This document shows positions 1 to 5,613 of a stretch of 5,827 bases of DNA, piece after piece (the first letter of the stretch is position 1; the number at the start of each line of letters is the position of its first letter). The stretch spans positions 1-5,827 of the forward strand of contig SVQS01000122.1 in NCBI GenBank assembly GCA_015065205.1, given 5' to 3'. The notes under the pieces are model-generated. The model did not search any database and was not told the origin of the DNA. It saw only the letters and a list, made by a program, of their open reading frames with translations. The DNA is from Oscillospiraceae bacterium. Its GTDB lineage: Bacteria; Bacillota; Clostridia; Oscillospirales; CAG-272. The position numbers were made by a program, and so were the translations under genes.

Positions 1-147
1 GAAATGGTAATGATCTGCCGTAAGATGTATGCTGATGACATCAAAAAAGCATCCTTTATCGATGAGGAAATGCTGAAGAACTACCCCATTGATGACTTCC
101 ATCGCGTATATATTTGCGAAATTGAGGATGTTCTTGTAAAAAAATAA
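1..147 (+). CDS. Flavin reductase (flavoredoxin-like) family protein, C-terminal fragment
   Basis: Frame 1 is open from the window edge to a TAA at 145-147 and gives 48 residues. The segment ICRKMYADD, then a block ending in DFHRVYICEIEDVLVKK, resembles the C-terminal end of the flavin reductase-like, FMN-binding family (flavoredoxin group). In that family an aspartate-phenylalanine-histidine-arginine block followed by a short beta strand closes the split-barrel fold. These proteins bind FMN and often transfer electrons from NAD(P)H or ferredoxin in the cytoplasm. The N-terminus and the flavin-binding part lie outside the window, so function cannot be tested here. No hairpin terminator is visible between its stop and the next promoter. 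The family call comes from recognising a short C-terminal pattern and is moderately confident. Confidence 0.7.
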   Translation, partial: EMVMICRKMYADDIKKASFIDEEMLKNYPIDDFHRVYICEIEDVLVKK

Positions 148-169
148 AAGAAAATGTCATGCTCAGGTA

Positions 170-198
170 TTGACAATTTTAAACTCCAGTGATACAAT
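170..198 (+). promoter_or_regulatory. Sigma-A-type promoter for the ECF S component / MFS operon
   Basis: TTGACA at 170-175 and TACAAT at 193-198 are separated by 17 bp. A TG at 190-191 places a TGn extended -10 in front of the hexamer. The predicted start near 205 leaves a leader of about 48 nt, too short for a typical riboswitch. An AGAAAGGA ribosome binding site at 237-244 lies 8 nt before the ATG at 253. Confidence 0.85.
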
Positions 199-252
199 AT
201 TGCTATTCAAATATCCATATGTGATAAATGAAACAAAGAAAGGATTCCTATT

Positions 253-846
253 ATGAAAGACAATCAAAGAAAACTCGTATATACAGCGATGTTTGCCGCT
301 GTTGTGGTTGTTTTGCAAATGTTCGTTTCCATTCCCGTGGGAATGTTCACCATTACCCTCACACTCGTTCCCATTATGCTGGGGGCTATTCTCTTTGGCC
401 CCGCGAGCGGTGCCTTTTTGGGTGGCGTGTTCGGTGTGGTCGTAGCCATTCAGGTAGTAACAGGCGCTGCTGGGCTGTTGAGCACAGAAATGTTTTTACA
501 AACTCCTGTCATCACCATTATCCTCTGTGTACTCAAAGGTGCGGCTGCAGGATGGGTTTGCGGTTTGATTTATCACGCTTTTGCTAAATATGGAAAATCC
601 AAGCTCGGTGTTGTTTTGTCGGCTATCGCCTGCCCAATTGTAAACACCGGTATTTTTGCACTCGGTTTGTTCGTTTTTTATAACGCACTCATTAACACTT
701 GGGCTATGAACAATGCCTTTGCCAATGGCTTTACCTTTGTTATGGTGGGTTGCATTGGTCTGAACTTCCTTGTAGAGTTTGCCGTAAACGTATTGCTCAT
801 TCCCGTGGCTCTTAGAATGATGAAAATCGTAAAACGACTGACGTAA
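253..846 (+). CDS. ECF transporter S component (substrate-binding membrane subunit)
   Basis: This 197-residue, very hydrophobic protein has about six predicted membrane segments (roughly residues 8-28, 36-50, 54-75, 85-107, 118-142 and 165-188), the usual size and topology of an energy-coupling factor S component. TM1 carries A12-x3-A16, matching the AxxxA motif that S components use to dock on EcfT. The block around residues 39-61 (VP, LGAILFGP, GAFLGGVFG), the CPIVNTGIF segment (127-135) and the late NFLVE segment (171-175) resemble the ECF_trnsprt family (PF12822-like). Family members take up vitamins or related small molecules; a pantothenate-type role is possible but is only inference. 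No EcfA or EcfT gene is in the window, so it probably shares a distant energizing module (group II arrangement). The ATG is chosen for the AGAAAGGA site 8 nt upstream and the promoter just before it. It ends one base before the MFS gene. Confidence 0.88.
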   Translation: MKDNQRKLVYTAMFAAVVVVLQMFVSIPVGMFTITLTLVPIMLGAILFGPASGAFLGGVFGVVVAIQVVTGAAGLLSTEMFLQTPVITIILCVLKGAAAGWVCGLIYHAFAKYGKSKLGVVLSAIACPIVNTGIFALGLFVFYNALINTWAMNNAFANGFTFVMVGCIGLNFLVEFAVNVLLIPVALRMMKIVKRLT

Positions 847-847
847 T

Positions 848-2101
848 ATGAAATCAACGATTTCCAAAAAGACCAAAAAAATTGCATATTTGCTGGCGGT
901 TGTATACTTTACAAGCTATTGTATGCGAGTCAACCTCGCTGTGATGTTGGTAAAAATATGTAGCGAGATGCAGGTGGAAAAATCTGCCCTTGCCATAGTC
1001 ATTACCGGATTGACAGTGGCTTATGGCACAGGTCAGATCATCAGCGGTTTCTTGGGTGACCGCTTCAAGCCCCAACACATCATCCCTGCAGGACTTTTCC
1101 TCGCGGTTGTATGCAACGTAGGTATCTTTTTTGCATCTACCATCCCCGCAATGACGGTGATTTGGAGTGTGAACGGCTTTGCACACGCACTCCTCTGGCC
1201 ACCCATCGTGCGCCTGATGTCGACGCATCTCTCGGCAGAGGATTACAGTTTTGCTGCAGTGCGTGTTAACCAAGGTTCATCTATTGCAACTATTGCACTG
1301 TATCTGTTCTGCCCTCTTCTTTTGGGCTTTATGGAATGGCGCACCATTATGTTACTTTGCGCCGCGTGGGGCACTGTGATGATCGTGCTTTGGTTCATTC
1401 TCTATCCTCGCGTGTTCACAAAAACGGAAATGAATAAAGACAAGGCAGAATCCCCTGCCCCTGTTGCCGAACAAAAGGCATTGCCTATACCGTTTTACAT
1501 ATTTGGGGCAATTTCCCTCATTATGCCGGGAATTATGCTGCAAGGAATGCTTCGCGACGGTGTAACCAACTGGATGCCCTCTTTCCTGCTTGAAACGTTT
1601 GGATTGAGTGAAGAAAACTCGATCGTTTCGACGGTGATTTTGGCTATCTTTACAATGATCAGCTATTCGGCATTCGGTGCGCTTCAAAAGAAATTTTTTA
1701 GAAATGAGGTTAAGTGTGCATCTGCAATTTTTGGCGGCTCTGCCATTGTTTGTGCCCTGCTGTTTTTGGTCAATGTGTTCGCTCCTGCTACGGCACTTGT
1801 TCCTTCGCTACTTTTAATGGCGCTGACAGTTGCCGCGATGCACGGTGTCAATCTGATGCTCATCGCCATCGTTCCTCGCAGATTTGTCCCCTTTGGCAAG
1901 GTCTCCACTTATTCGGGTATTCTCAACGCCTGCACCTACGTAGGCGCAGCAATCTCGACTTACGGATTTGCGGCACTTGCCGAGACCTTTGATTGGAATT
2001 TCACCATTTTGACGTGGGTTGCCATCTCCTCTGTGGGTGCTGTGGTCTGCTTCTTTGGTGCTCGTATTTGGCGAAAACATTTAGATGCACATAAATTTTA
2101 A
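848..2101 (+). CDS. MFS transporter, organophosphate:phosphate antiporter (GlpT/UhpT-like) family
   Basis: This 417-residue integral membrane protein has the two-bundle, about 12-helix layout of the major facilitator superfamily, with a charged central loop around residues 190-212 (K/E/D-rich). Features shared with the OPA family are: an arginine in TM1 (R27 in YCMRVNLAVM) in the place of the GlpT substrate-binding arginine; AYGTGQIISGFLGDR at 58-72 (the loop 2-3 signature); a WPP motif with a downstream arginine (117-122); and LRDGVTNWMPSFLL at 235-248, whose R236 corresponds to the second GlpT arginine. This suggests import of an organic phosphate or similar anion in exchange for phosphate, but the substrate is unknown. 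The start follows the S-component stop by one base (TAA-T-ATG) and I see no good Shine-Dalgarno sequence before it, so translation is probably coupled to the upstream gene. No terminator hairpin is apparent downstream. Confidence 0.85.
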   Translation: MKSTISKKTKKIAYLLAVVYFTSYCMRVNLAVMLVKICSEMQVEKSALAIVITGLTVAYGTGQIISGFLGDRFKPQHIIPAGLFLAVVCNVGIFFASTIPAMTVIWSVNGFAHALLWPPIVRLMSTHLSAEDYSFAAVRVNQGSSIATIALYLFCPLLLGFMEWRTIMLLCAAWGTVMIVLWFILYPRVFTKTEMNKDKAESPAPVAEQKALPIPFYIFGAISLIMPGIMLQGMLRDGVTNWMPSFLLETFGLSEENSIVSTVILAIFTMISYSAFGALQKKFFRNEVKCASAIFGGSAIVCALLFLVNVFAPATALVPSLLLMALTVAAMHGVNLMLIAIVPRRFVPFGKVSTYSGILNACTYVGAAISTYGFAALAETFDWNFTILTWVAISSVGAVVCFFGARIWRKHLDAHKF

Positions 2102-2145
2102 TAGAGCTCGGTTTTATGTTTCCCCCACATCCCTTTCAAGAACCC

Positions 2146-2179
2146 GCACTCTGCACTTCTCTGCACTCTGCACTTTTCT
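2146..2179 (+). repeat. 17-bp imperfect tandem duplication in a pyrimidine-rich spacer
   Basis: Two adjacent 17-bp units (2146-2162 and 2163-2179) read GCACTCTGCACTTCTCT and the same with one C-to-T change. Each unit itself contains GCACT twice. The tract ends about 10 bp before the rnpB -35 hexamer. The rest of 2102-2189 is pyrimidine-rich and shows no gene or terminator. Confidence 0.75.
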
Positions 2180-2189
2180 CTCTTTCCTC

Positions 2190-2218
2190 TTGACAAACCT
2201 TTTCCTTTGGGGTATAAT
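2190..2218 (+). promoter_or_regulatory. Consensus sigma-A promoter for rnpB
   Basis: TTGACA at 2190-2195 and TATAAT at 2213-2218 are both perfect consensus hexamers with a 17-bp spacer. The expected start at about 2225 coincides with the 5' side of the P1 helix of RNase P RNA, so transcription seems to begin at or next to the mature 5' end. Confidence 0.93.
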
Positions 2219-2224
2219 AATAGA

Positions 2225-2573
2225 ACAGCTCCGCTAAACGGTCGCGCGGTATGTTGCCGAAAGGTATTACCGTGAGGAAAGTCCGGGCTTCATAGGACAG
2301 GATAGCTGATAACGTCAGCCACGGGTAACCGTCGGGAAAGTGCAACAGAAATAAACCGCCGCACTGCGGTAAGGATGGAAAGGCGAGGTAAGAGCTCACC
2401 CGTTCCTATGGTAACATAGGTCCGCTGTAAACCCTATTCGAAGCAACACCCCACGCAAGGCTTGTCCGGCACATCTTGGGGGTGGCACAAAGCTTTTGCT
2501 TTGAAGCTTTGCGGTGACGCAGAGCGAAGATTGATGACCGTTCACGACAGAACCCGGCTTATAGGCGGAACTT
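2225..2573 (+). ncRNA. rnpB: RNase P RNA, bacterial type A
   Basis: This is the catalytic RNA of RNase P, which removes 5' leaders from precursor tRNAs. The conserved core is easy to read: GAGGAAAGTCCGGGCTTC at 2274-2291 (CR I, 5' strand of P4); GCAACAGAAATAAACCGCC near 2342-2360; GGTAAGGATGGAAAGGCGAG around 2369-2388 followed by GTAAGAGCTCACC; TGTAAACCCTATTCGAAGCA near 2426-2445; and ACGACAGAACCCGGCTTATA at 2544-2563 (CR V, 3' strand of P4). P1 forms between AGCTCCGCT at 2227-2235 and GGCGGAACT at 2564-2572 with one mismatch. GGTGGC at 2481-2486 sits where the L15 loop contacts the tRNA CCA end. The order of conserved blocks matches the E. coli-like type A fold rather than the Bacillus type B fold. 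Ends are set by P1, the promoter start and the flanking hairpin, so they are good to within a few bases. Confidence 0.96.
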
Positions 2574-2610
2574 AAAAAAGCACTTGCCAACTATTGGCAA
2601 GTGCTTTTTT
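2574..2610. terminator. Bidirectional rho-independent terminator shared by rnpB and the VanY-type gene
   Basis: A perfect inverted repeat with 17-bp arms (2574-2590 and 2594-2610) flanks a 3-nt loop (CTA). The GC-containing core GCACTTGCCAA/TTGGCAAGTGC is flanked by A6 on one side and T6 on the other, so each strand gives a hairpin followed by a U tract. It begins directly after rnpB P1 and lies 2 nt beyond the stop codon of the convergent carboxypeptidase gene. Confidence 0.95.
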
Positions 2611-2612
2611 AG

Positions 2613-3479
2613 TTAATTACTTGTAAGCTGCAAATATTGCTCCAGTGTCATATCTCCTACGTAAATATCGGTTGCGGCCTCTCTGCCAACAAAACGGTAG
2701 TGCCACGGCTCGTAGGTATAACCTGTAATGTTTTCCTTTCCTTTCGGATAACGCAGAATAAAGCCAAATTTGTATGCGTTTTTGGAAAGCCACTCAAACG
2801 CTTCAGTAGTCTCGAATTCCTCGGTAAGCTCCCCATTCATTTCTGAGGTGATAAAATCGACGCAAAGCCCCGTTTGGTGCTCACTCTGCCCCGGCAATGC
2901 CGAGTATGATTGCGCTACCTTATGGGCATCTGCAAGATTTAGAGAATATATCTTTTTGTCCAAATAGTTCATTTTGATATATTCTTGCCCCAACACGCGA
3001 TAAGCATCCTCTGAAATTGGTGCTTTCATTTCCTCTTGAACCCAGCCGTTGTATGTATTGACCTGATACTCGTAGGAACGGTAGGCGCTTGTGACAGCAA
3101 TATCACTCACACCTGCTGCTCTCATTTCCAAAAGCATTACGTAAAGTGCTTGCGCGGCACGACCTTCCAGCTTCATACTGTACGTTGTCTCACAGGTCAG
3201 CGTTGTCAGCCCCGAGGGTTCATATGTGCTTGCCAATTCGTTTGTTTTGTTCGCCAAAATGAGGTAGGTTTTATCAAGATTGGTGGTTAAGCTGGCAACG
3301 TCAATGTTTGTAAGATATTGATATTCCATTGTTTTATAGCTTCCAACAGAGCTTGGATTGACATTGTTCATATTAATTGAAGTTGTAGTTTCCTCTTCTT
3401 CTTGAGTATTGATACATCCCGAAAAAAGAAGCAAAACAGCCAAAATGGCTACAAAAATCTTTGCACTATTTCTTTTCAT
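2613..3479 (-). CDS. VanY-type D-alanyl-D-alanine carboxypeptidase lipoprotein (peptidase M15B)
   Basis: This zinc metallopeptidase is expected to remove the terminal D-Ala from peptidoglycan stem peptides on the outer face of the membrane. With the start at 3479 it is 288 residues. It opens with a lipoprotein signal: K2-R3, a hydrophobic stretch and an LFSGC lipobox with the lipidated cysteine at C22, then a Glu/Thr-rich linker. The M15 domain shows SAYRS (131-135), SEHQTGLCVDF (199-209) with zinc ligands H201 and D208, and EPWHYRFVG (257-265) with catalytic E257 and zinc ligand H260. All key residues are present. An upstream in-frame ATG at 3506 would add nine residues before the signal peptide. 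The 3479 start is preferred because it gives a normal signal sequence and has GGAAGG just upstream. It overlaps the methyltransferase gene by 14 bp. By family the substrate could also be another D-Ala-ended muropeptide. It need not confer vancomycin resistance. Confidence 0.93.
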   Translation of the reverse strand: MKRNSAKIFVAILAVLLLFSGCINTQEEEETTTSINMNNVNPSSVGSYKTMEYQYLTNIDVASLTTNLDKTYLILANKTNELASTYEPSGLTTLTCETTYSMKLEGRAAQALYVMLLEMRAAGVSDIAVTSAYRSYEYQVNTYNGWVQEEMKAPISEDAYRVLGQEYIKMNYLDKKIYSLNLADAHKVAQSYSALPGQSEHQTGLCVDFITSEMNGELTEEFETTEAFEWLSKNAYKFGFILRYPKGKENITGYTYEPWHYRFVGREAATDIYVGDMTLEQYLQLTSN

Positions 3480-4059
3480 GTGACCTTCCATAGGGTATTT
3501 TTTCAAGCGGTTTGGTTTCGATAACGATAAAATAAGGGGATGAGGGAGAATTGAGAATATTCACCTTAGTGGCGCAAACCTTATGGCGGCTAACGCCTGC
3601 CAGATATTCACAGATCATCTTGCCTTCAAGGTCGCCCTCCTCGTGACCGGGATAAATGGCCACGTTGATGATGGCATCCTTATCCATCAAGTCAATTGCA
3701 GCCTCAATGGCAGGAAGAGTGGTCTCTCGCAACGTGGTAATAGATTTATCCCCCCCGGGAAGCCAACCGAGATTGAACATTCCCGCTTTGATGGGTTCTT
3801 TTACATAGTTTTTGACGTTATGATGCGAATCGTGGATAAGGGTATAGTTCTCGGGACATCCGACTTCCTTCAAATGCTTTGCTGTCGATTCGACCGCCTG
3901 TGCTTGAATGTCAAATGCGTACACGTGTCCGCTCTCACCGACGGTTTTGGAGAGAAATTCGGTGTCATAACCGTTGCCCATAGTGAAGTCGACAGCAACG
4001 TCGCCTTCTTTTAGATGCGTGAGGATAAAATGCTTATGTAGCTTTAACAAATCGATCAT
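3466..4059 (-). CDS. mnmM: SAM-dependent methyltransferase, YtqB/MnmM family (rRNA_methylase, PF06962-like)
   Basis: This 197-residue class I (Rossmann) methyltransferase has a SAM-binding motif I at VDFTMGNGYD (residues 23-32), an acidic residue ending strand 2 at AFD (48-50), and the family signatures NLGWLPGGDKSITT (96-109) and YPGHEEG (136-142). These match the YtqB group, long annotated as an rRNA methylase. The Bacillus subtilis member has been assigned to tRNA wobble-uridine modification (methylation of nm5s2U34 to mnm5s2U34, MnmM). Length is usual for the family. The ATG at 4059 has AAAGGA at 4068-4073 with 8 nt spacing. That site overlaps the stop codon of the DUF6062-type gene (4072-4074), so the two are probably coupled. 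The 3' end overlaps the VanY-type gene by 14 bp. The family is clear; the exact substrate is transferred from knowledge of the family. Confidence 0.88.
   Translation of the reverse strand: MIDLLKLHKHFILTHLKEGDVAVDFTMGNGYDTEFLSKTVGESGHVYAFDIQAQAVESTAKHLKEVGCPENYTLIHDSHHNVKNYVKEPIKAGMFNLGWLPGGDKSITTLRETTLPAIEAAIDLMDKDAIINVAIYPGHEEGDLEGKMICEYLAGVSRHKVCATKVNILNSPSSPYFIVIETKPLEKIPYGRSHEKK
3484..3489 (-). promoter_or_regulatory. Ribosome binding site supporting the internal VanY-type start
   Basis: The minus strand reads GGAAGG here, 4 nt before the ATG at 3479. It lies inside the 3' end of the upstream methyltransferase gene, which fits re-initiation by ribosomes finishing that gene at 3466. Confidence 0.6.
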
Positions 4060-4071
4060 ATTGGATTTCCT

Positions 4072-4773
4072 TTACTTATTGTGCAGATCGGAGCGCAAAA
4101 ACTTGAACGCGCGCTCTACAGCGTCCTTGGAATTATACCACGGCTCCTGGTCGTAGCGATAGTCAAATTTTTTGCAGAACCAGCTGACGTCCTTTTGGAG
4201 CTCTTCAAAGTAAGGCTCTACCACACTCGCGCAGGCCTTTGCAAATTCGGGCTGTCTCTTTTTGCCGAGACGTCTTTGACCGTAGGCGAGAACCTTGCGG
4301 TAATGCGGCAAGCAGAAATAAGGTTGTGCCTTGAGCTTTTTGGGGAAATCGGGATCGGTCTCCCATAGATACACCGCAGTATCGACCATATGCTCAAAAT
4401 TGTTTTTGATACGGTCGCAAACGTAGCAGGTGCTCTCGAGCGCTTCAATGCGTTTGATGGGCTTGTTACCCTGCCCTCCACCAAAGCCGCCGTCGCGAAT
4501 TTCCTCGCGCAGCTCGTCCAAATGACTCTCAAGAGTGAGCGCCATTCCAAGACGGTTCTTACGAACAAACATCATATCGTAGTGCGTGCGACAAAAGCCT
4601 GCCTTGTTGGTTTTGATACGAATATCGGGCTCCATCATCGAAGCACCGAGTATGAGGTCAAGCTCGTTTTCCTCAAGCTTGCGGTAAAGCGCGCAAAAGG
4701 GGCATCCGCACGACGCATCCGCCGCCGACGCTTCAAACGCCTCGTTGACCGGTATGGTAAAATTCATATCCAT
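4072..4773 (-). CDS. DUF6062-type protein with duplicated Cys2/Cys-His motifs
   Basis: This 233-residue soluble protein has no signal peptide or membrane segment. The opening (FTIPVNEAFE, then CPFC, then GASMMEPDIRIKTNKAGFC) resembles the uncharacterised DUF6062 family of Clostridia and relatives; function is unknown. It has two matching half-sites: C24-x2-C27 with C61-x2-H64, and C116-x2-C119 with C154-x2-H157. The gaps between the pairs are 33 and 34 residues, and the second pair in each half lies in FCRTHY or FCLPHY. This suggests an internal duplication and metal, probably zinc, binding. A glycine-rich GGFGGGQG linker (95-102) separates the halves. The start at 4773 is chosen for GGGAGG at 4782-4787 (8 nt spacing). 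The longer in-frame ATG at 4869 coincides with the predicted transcription start and has no leader. It is first in the minus-strand operon. Confidence 0.85.
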   Translation of the reverse strand: MDMNFTIPVNEAFEASAADASCGCPFCALYRKLEENELDLILGASMMEPDIRIKTNKAGFCRTHYDMMFVRKNRLGMALTLESHLDELREEIRDGGFGGGQGNKPIKRIEALESTCYVCDRIKNNFEHMVDTAVYLWETDPDFPKKLKAQPYFCLPHYRKVLAYGQRRLGKKRQPEFAKACASVVEPYFEELQKDVSWFCKKFDYRYDQEPWYNSKDAVERAFKFLRSDLHNK

Positions 4774-4781
4774 AAAGCATT

Positions 4782-4787
4782 CCTCCC
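4782..4787 (-). promoter_or_regulatory. Strong ribosome binding site fixing the DUF6062-type start
   Basis: The minus strand reads GGGAGG, 8 nt before the ATG at 4773. This decides against the upstream ATG at 4869 and the second in-frame ATG at 4767. Confidence 0.85.
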
Positions 4788-4832
4788 TTTTGGCTCTCAA
4801 CTCACAAGAATGCGTTTTTTGTAGATTACGCA

Positions 4833-4861
4833 TTGCAAAAATCAAAATTTTGTGGTATAAT
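4833..4861 (+). promoter_or_regulatory. Promoter for the HAD phosphatase gene (one of two face-to-face promoters)
   Basis: TTGCAA at 4833-4838, a 17-bp spacer and TATAAT at 4856-4861, with TGG at 4853-4855 giving an extended -10. Predicted start is near 4868, giving a leader of about 92 nt before the ATG at 4960. Confidence 0.78.
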
Positions 4862-4884
4862 GTTCTCACAGAATTATTATACCA
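4853..4884. repeat. Inverted repeat formed by two opposed extended -10 elements
   Basis: TGGTATAAT at 4853-4861 and its exact reverse complement ATTATACCA at 4876-4884 flank 14 bp. The flanking TTGCAA hexamers (4833-4838 and 4899-4904) are centred on the same point, 4868.5, so the whole promoter pair is dyad-symmetric at its key elements. Confidence 0.9.
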
Positions 4885-4904
4885 TACAGGCGGGAGACTT
4901 GCAA
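4876..4904 (-). promoter_or_regulatory. Promoter for the DUF6062-methyltransferase-VanY operon (face-to-face partner)
   Basis: On the minus strand, TTGCAA (4899-4904), a 17-bp spacer and TATAAT (4876-4881) with a TGG extension (4882-4884). Predicted start is near 4869, giving a leader of about 96 nt before the ATG at 4773. The hexamers are identical to those of the opposing promoter. Confidence 0.78.
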
Positions 4905-4947
4905 GGGATTTTTGTCAAAATTCAAAAGATTTTTTCTCCCACACAAA

Positions 4948-4954
4948 AGAGGAG
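4948..4954 (+). promoter_or_regulatory. Ribosome binding site fixing the HAD phosphatase start
   Basis: AGAGGAG lies 5 nt before the ATG at 4960 and supports this start over an in-frame TTG at 4912, which has no comparable site. Confidence 0.8.
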
Positions 4955-4959
4955 TTTTT

Positions 4960-5613
4960 ATGTCACACTATCAATATTGCTTTTGGGATCTTGACGGAAC
5001 GCTAACCGATTCCGCTCCCGGAATTACACATTCGGTTCGCTACGCAATGAAAAAAATGGGAAAACCCGTGCCCCCTGAACAAGATCTAACTTGCTTTATC
5101 GGTCCCCCTCTGCTCTACAGCTTTGAAAACCATTTGGGGCTCTCGCCCGCCGATTCGCAACGCGCGGTCGACTTTTACCGCGAGTGTTACCGCGCCGGCG
5201 CTATGCTCGAGTGTAATGTGTATGATGGCATACGCGAAACGCTTGAAGCACTAAACAAACAAGGCATTGTTTGCGTGCTTGCTACCTGCAAACCGCATGA
5301 ATTTGCTAACAAGATTATTGAGCATTTTGATTTAAAAAAATATTTTTCCTACGTGTCAGGCCCCGAAATGGACGGCACGCGCAACGAAAAACACGAAGTC
5401 ATCACTTATGCCCTGCAAAATCTCAACATCCCTTCTCCCAATCTGGTTTTGATGGTGGGCGACCGTCGCGACGACGTAGTGGGTGCAACTCGCTGCAATA
5501 TGGCGTGTGTAGGTGTAGAGTGGGGATTTGGCTCTCAAAAGGAGCTTTTGGATGCAGGAGCAATCAAAGTTATCTCCCAGGCGCAAGAACTCTTGCAATT
5601 CTTTGAAAAATAA
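4960..5613 (+). CDS. HAD-superfamily hydrolase (phosphoglycolate phosphatase / 5'-nucleotidase-like)
   Basis: This 217-residue cytoplasmic phosphatase of the haloacid dehalogenase superfamily has all catalytic motifs. Motif I is FWDLDGTLTDS (residues 8-18), with nucleophile D10 and acid/base D12. Motif II is T109 in LATCKP. The lysine is probably K144 in GTRNEKHEV. Motif IV is GDRRDD (167-172), with D168 and D172 for Mg2+. A helical cap lies between motifs I and II, including the FIGPPL segment (46-51) typical of the Gph-like subgroup (HAD_2, PF13419-like). Such enzymes dephosphorylate small phosphate esters (phosphoglycolate, nucleoside monophosphates, pyrophosphate); the substrate cannot be told from sequence. 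An N-terminal extension by 16 residues from a TTG at 4912 is possible but is not supported by a ribosome binding site. The gene diverges from the DUF6062-type operon, and no good hairpin terminator follows it. Confidence 0.92.
   Translation: MSHYQYCFWDLDGTLTDSAPGITHSVRYAMKKMGKPVPPEQDLTCFIGPPLLYSFENHLGLSPADSQRAVDFYRECYRAGAMLECNVYDGIRETLEALNKQGIVCVLATCKPHEFANKIIEHFDLKKYFSYVSGPEMDGTRNEKHEVITYALQNLNIPSPNLVLMVGDRRDDVVGATRCNMACVGVEWGFGSQKELLDAGAIKVISQAQELLQFFEK

Noticed and set aside
199..252. Riboswitch upstream of the ECF S component
   Set aside because: The predicted leader is only about 48 nt and shows no conserved riboswitch core or terminator/antiterminator pair.
228..587. A 119-codon plus-strand frame starting at an ATG inside the S-component leader
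   Set aside because: It overlaps the ECF S component in another frame, its product is rich in Cys, His and Arg like a shadow translation, and the site at 237-244 serves the ATG at 253.
2136..2590. Minus-strand open frames of 87 and 64 codons opposite rnpB and its promoter
   Set aside because: They lie antisense to a clearly recognised RNase P RNA, have no recognisable protein features, and are explained by chance openness of a structured RNA gene.
4774..4869. N-terminal extension of the DUF6062-type protein to the ATG at 4869
   Set aside because: The codon coincides with the predicted transcription start and lacks a ribosome binding site, and the extension does not resemble the family, whereas the ATG at 4773 has a strong site.
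4913..4918. Perfect TTGACA on the minus strand as an alternative -35
   Set aside because: It is 31 bp from the nearest minus-strand TATAAT, too far for a sigma-A promoter; TTGCAA at 4899-4904 has the correct 17-bp spacing.
4892..4940. GGGAGA/TCTCCC stem in the HAD leader
   Set aside because: Six base pairs closing a loop of 37 nt is weak and not supported by any further pairing I could see.
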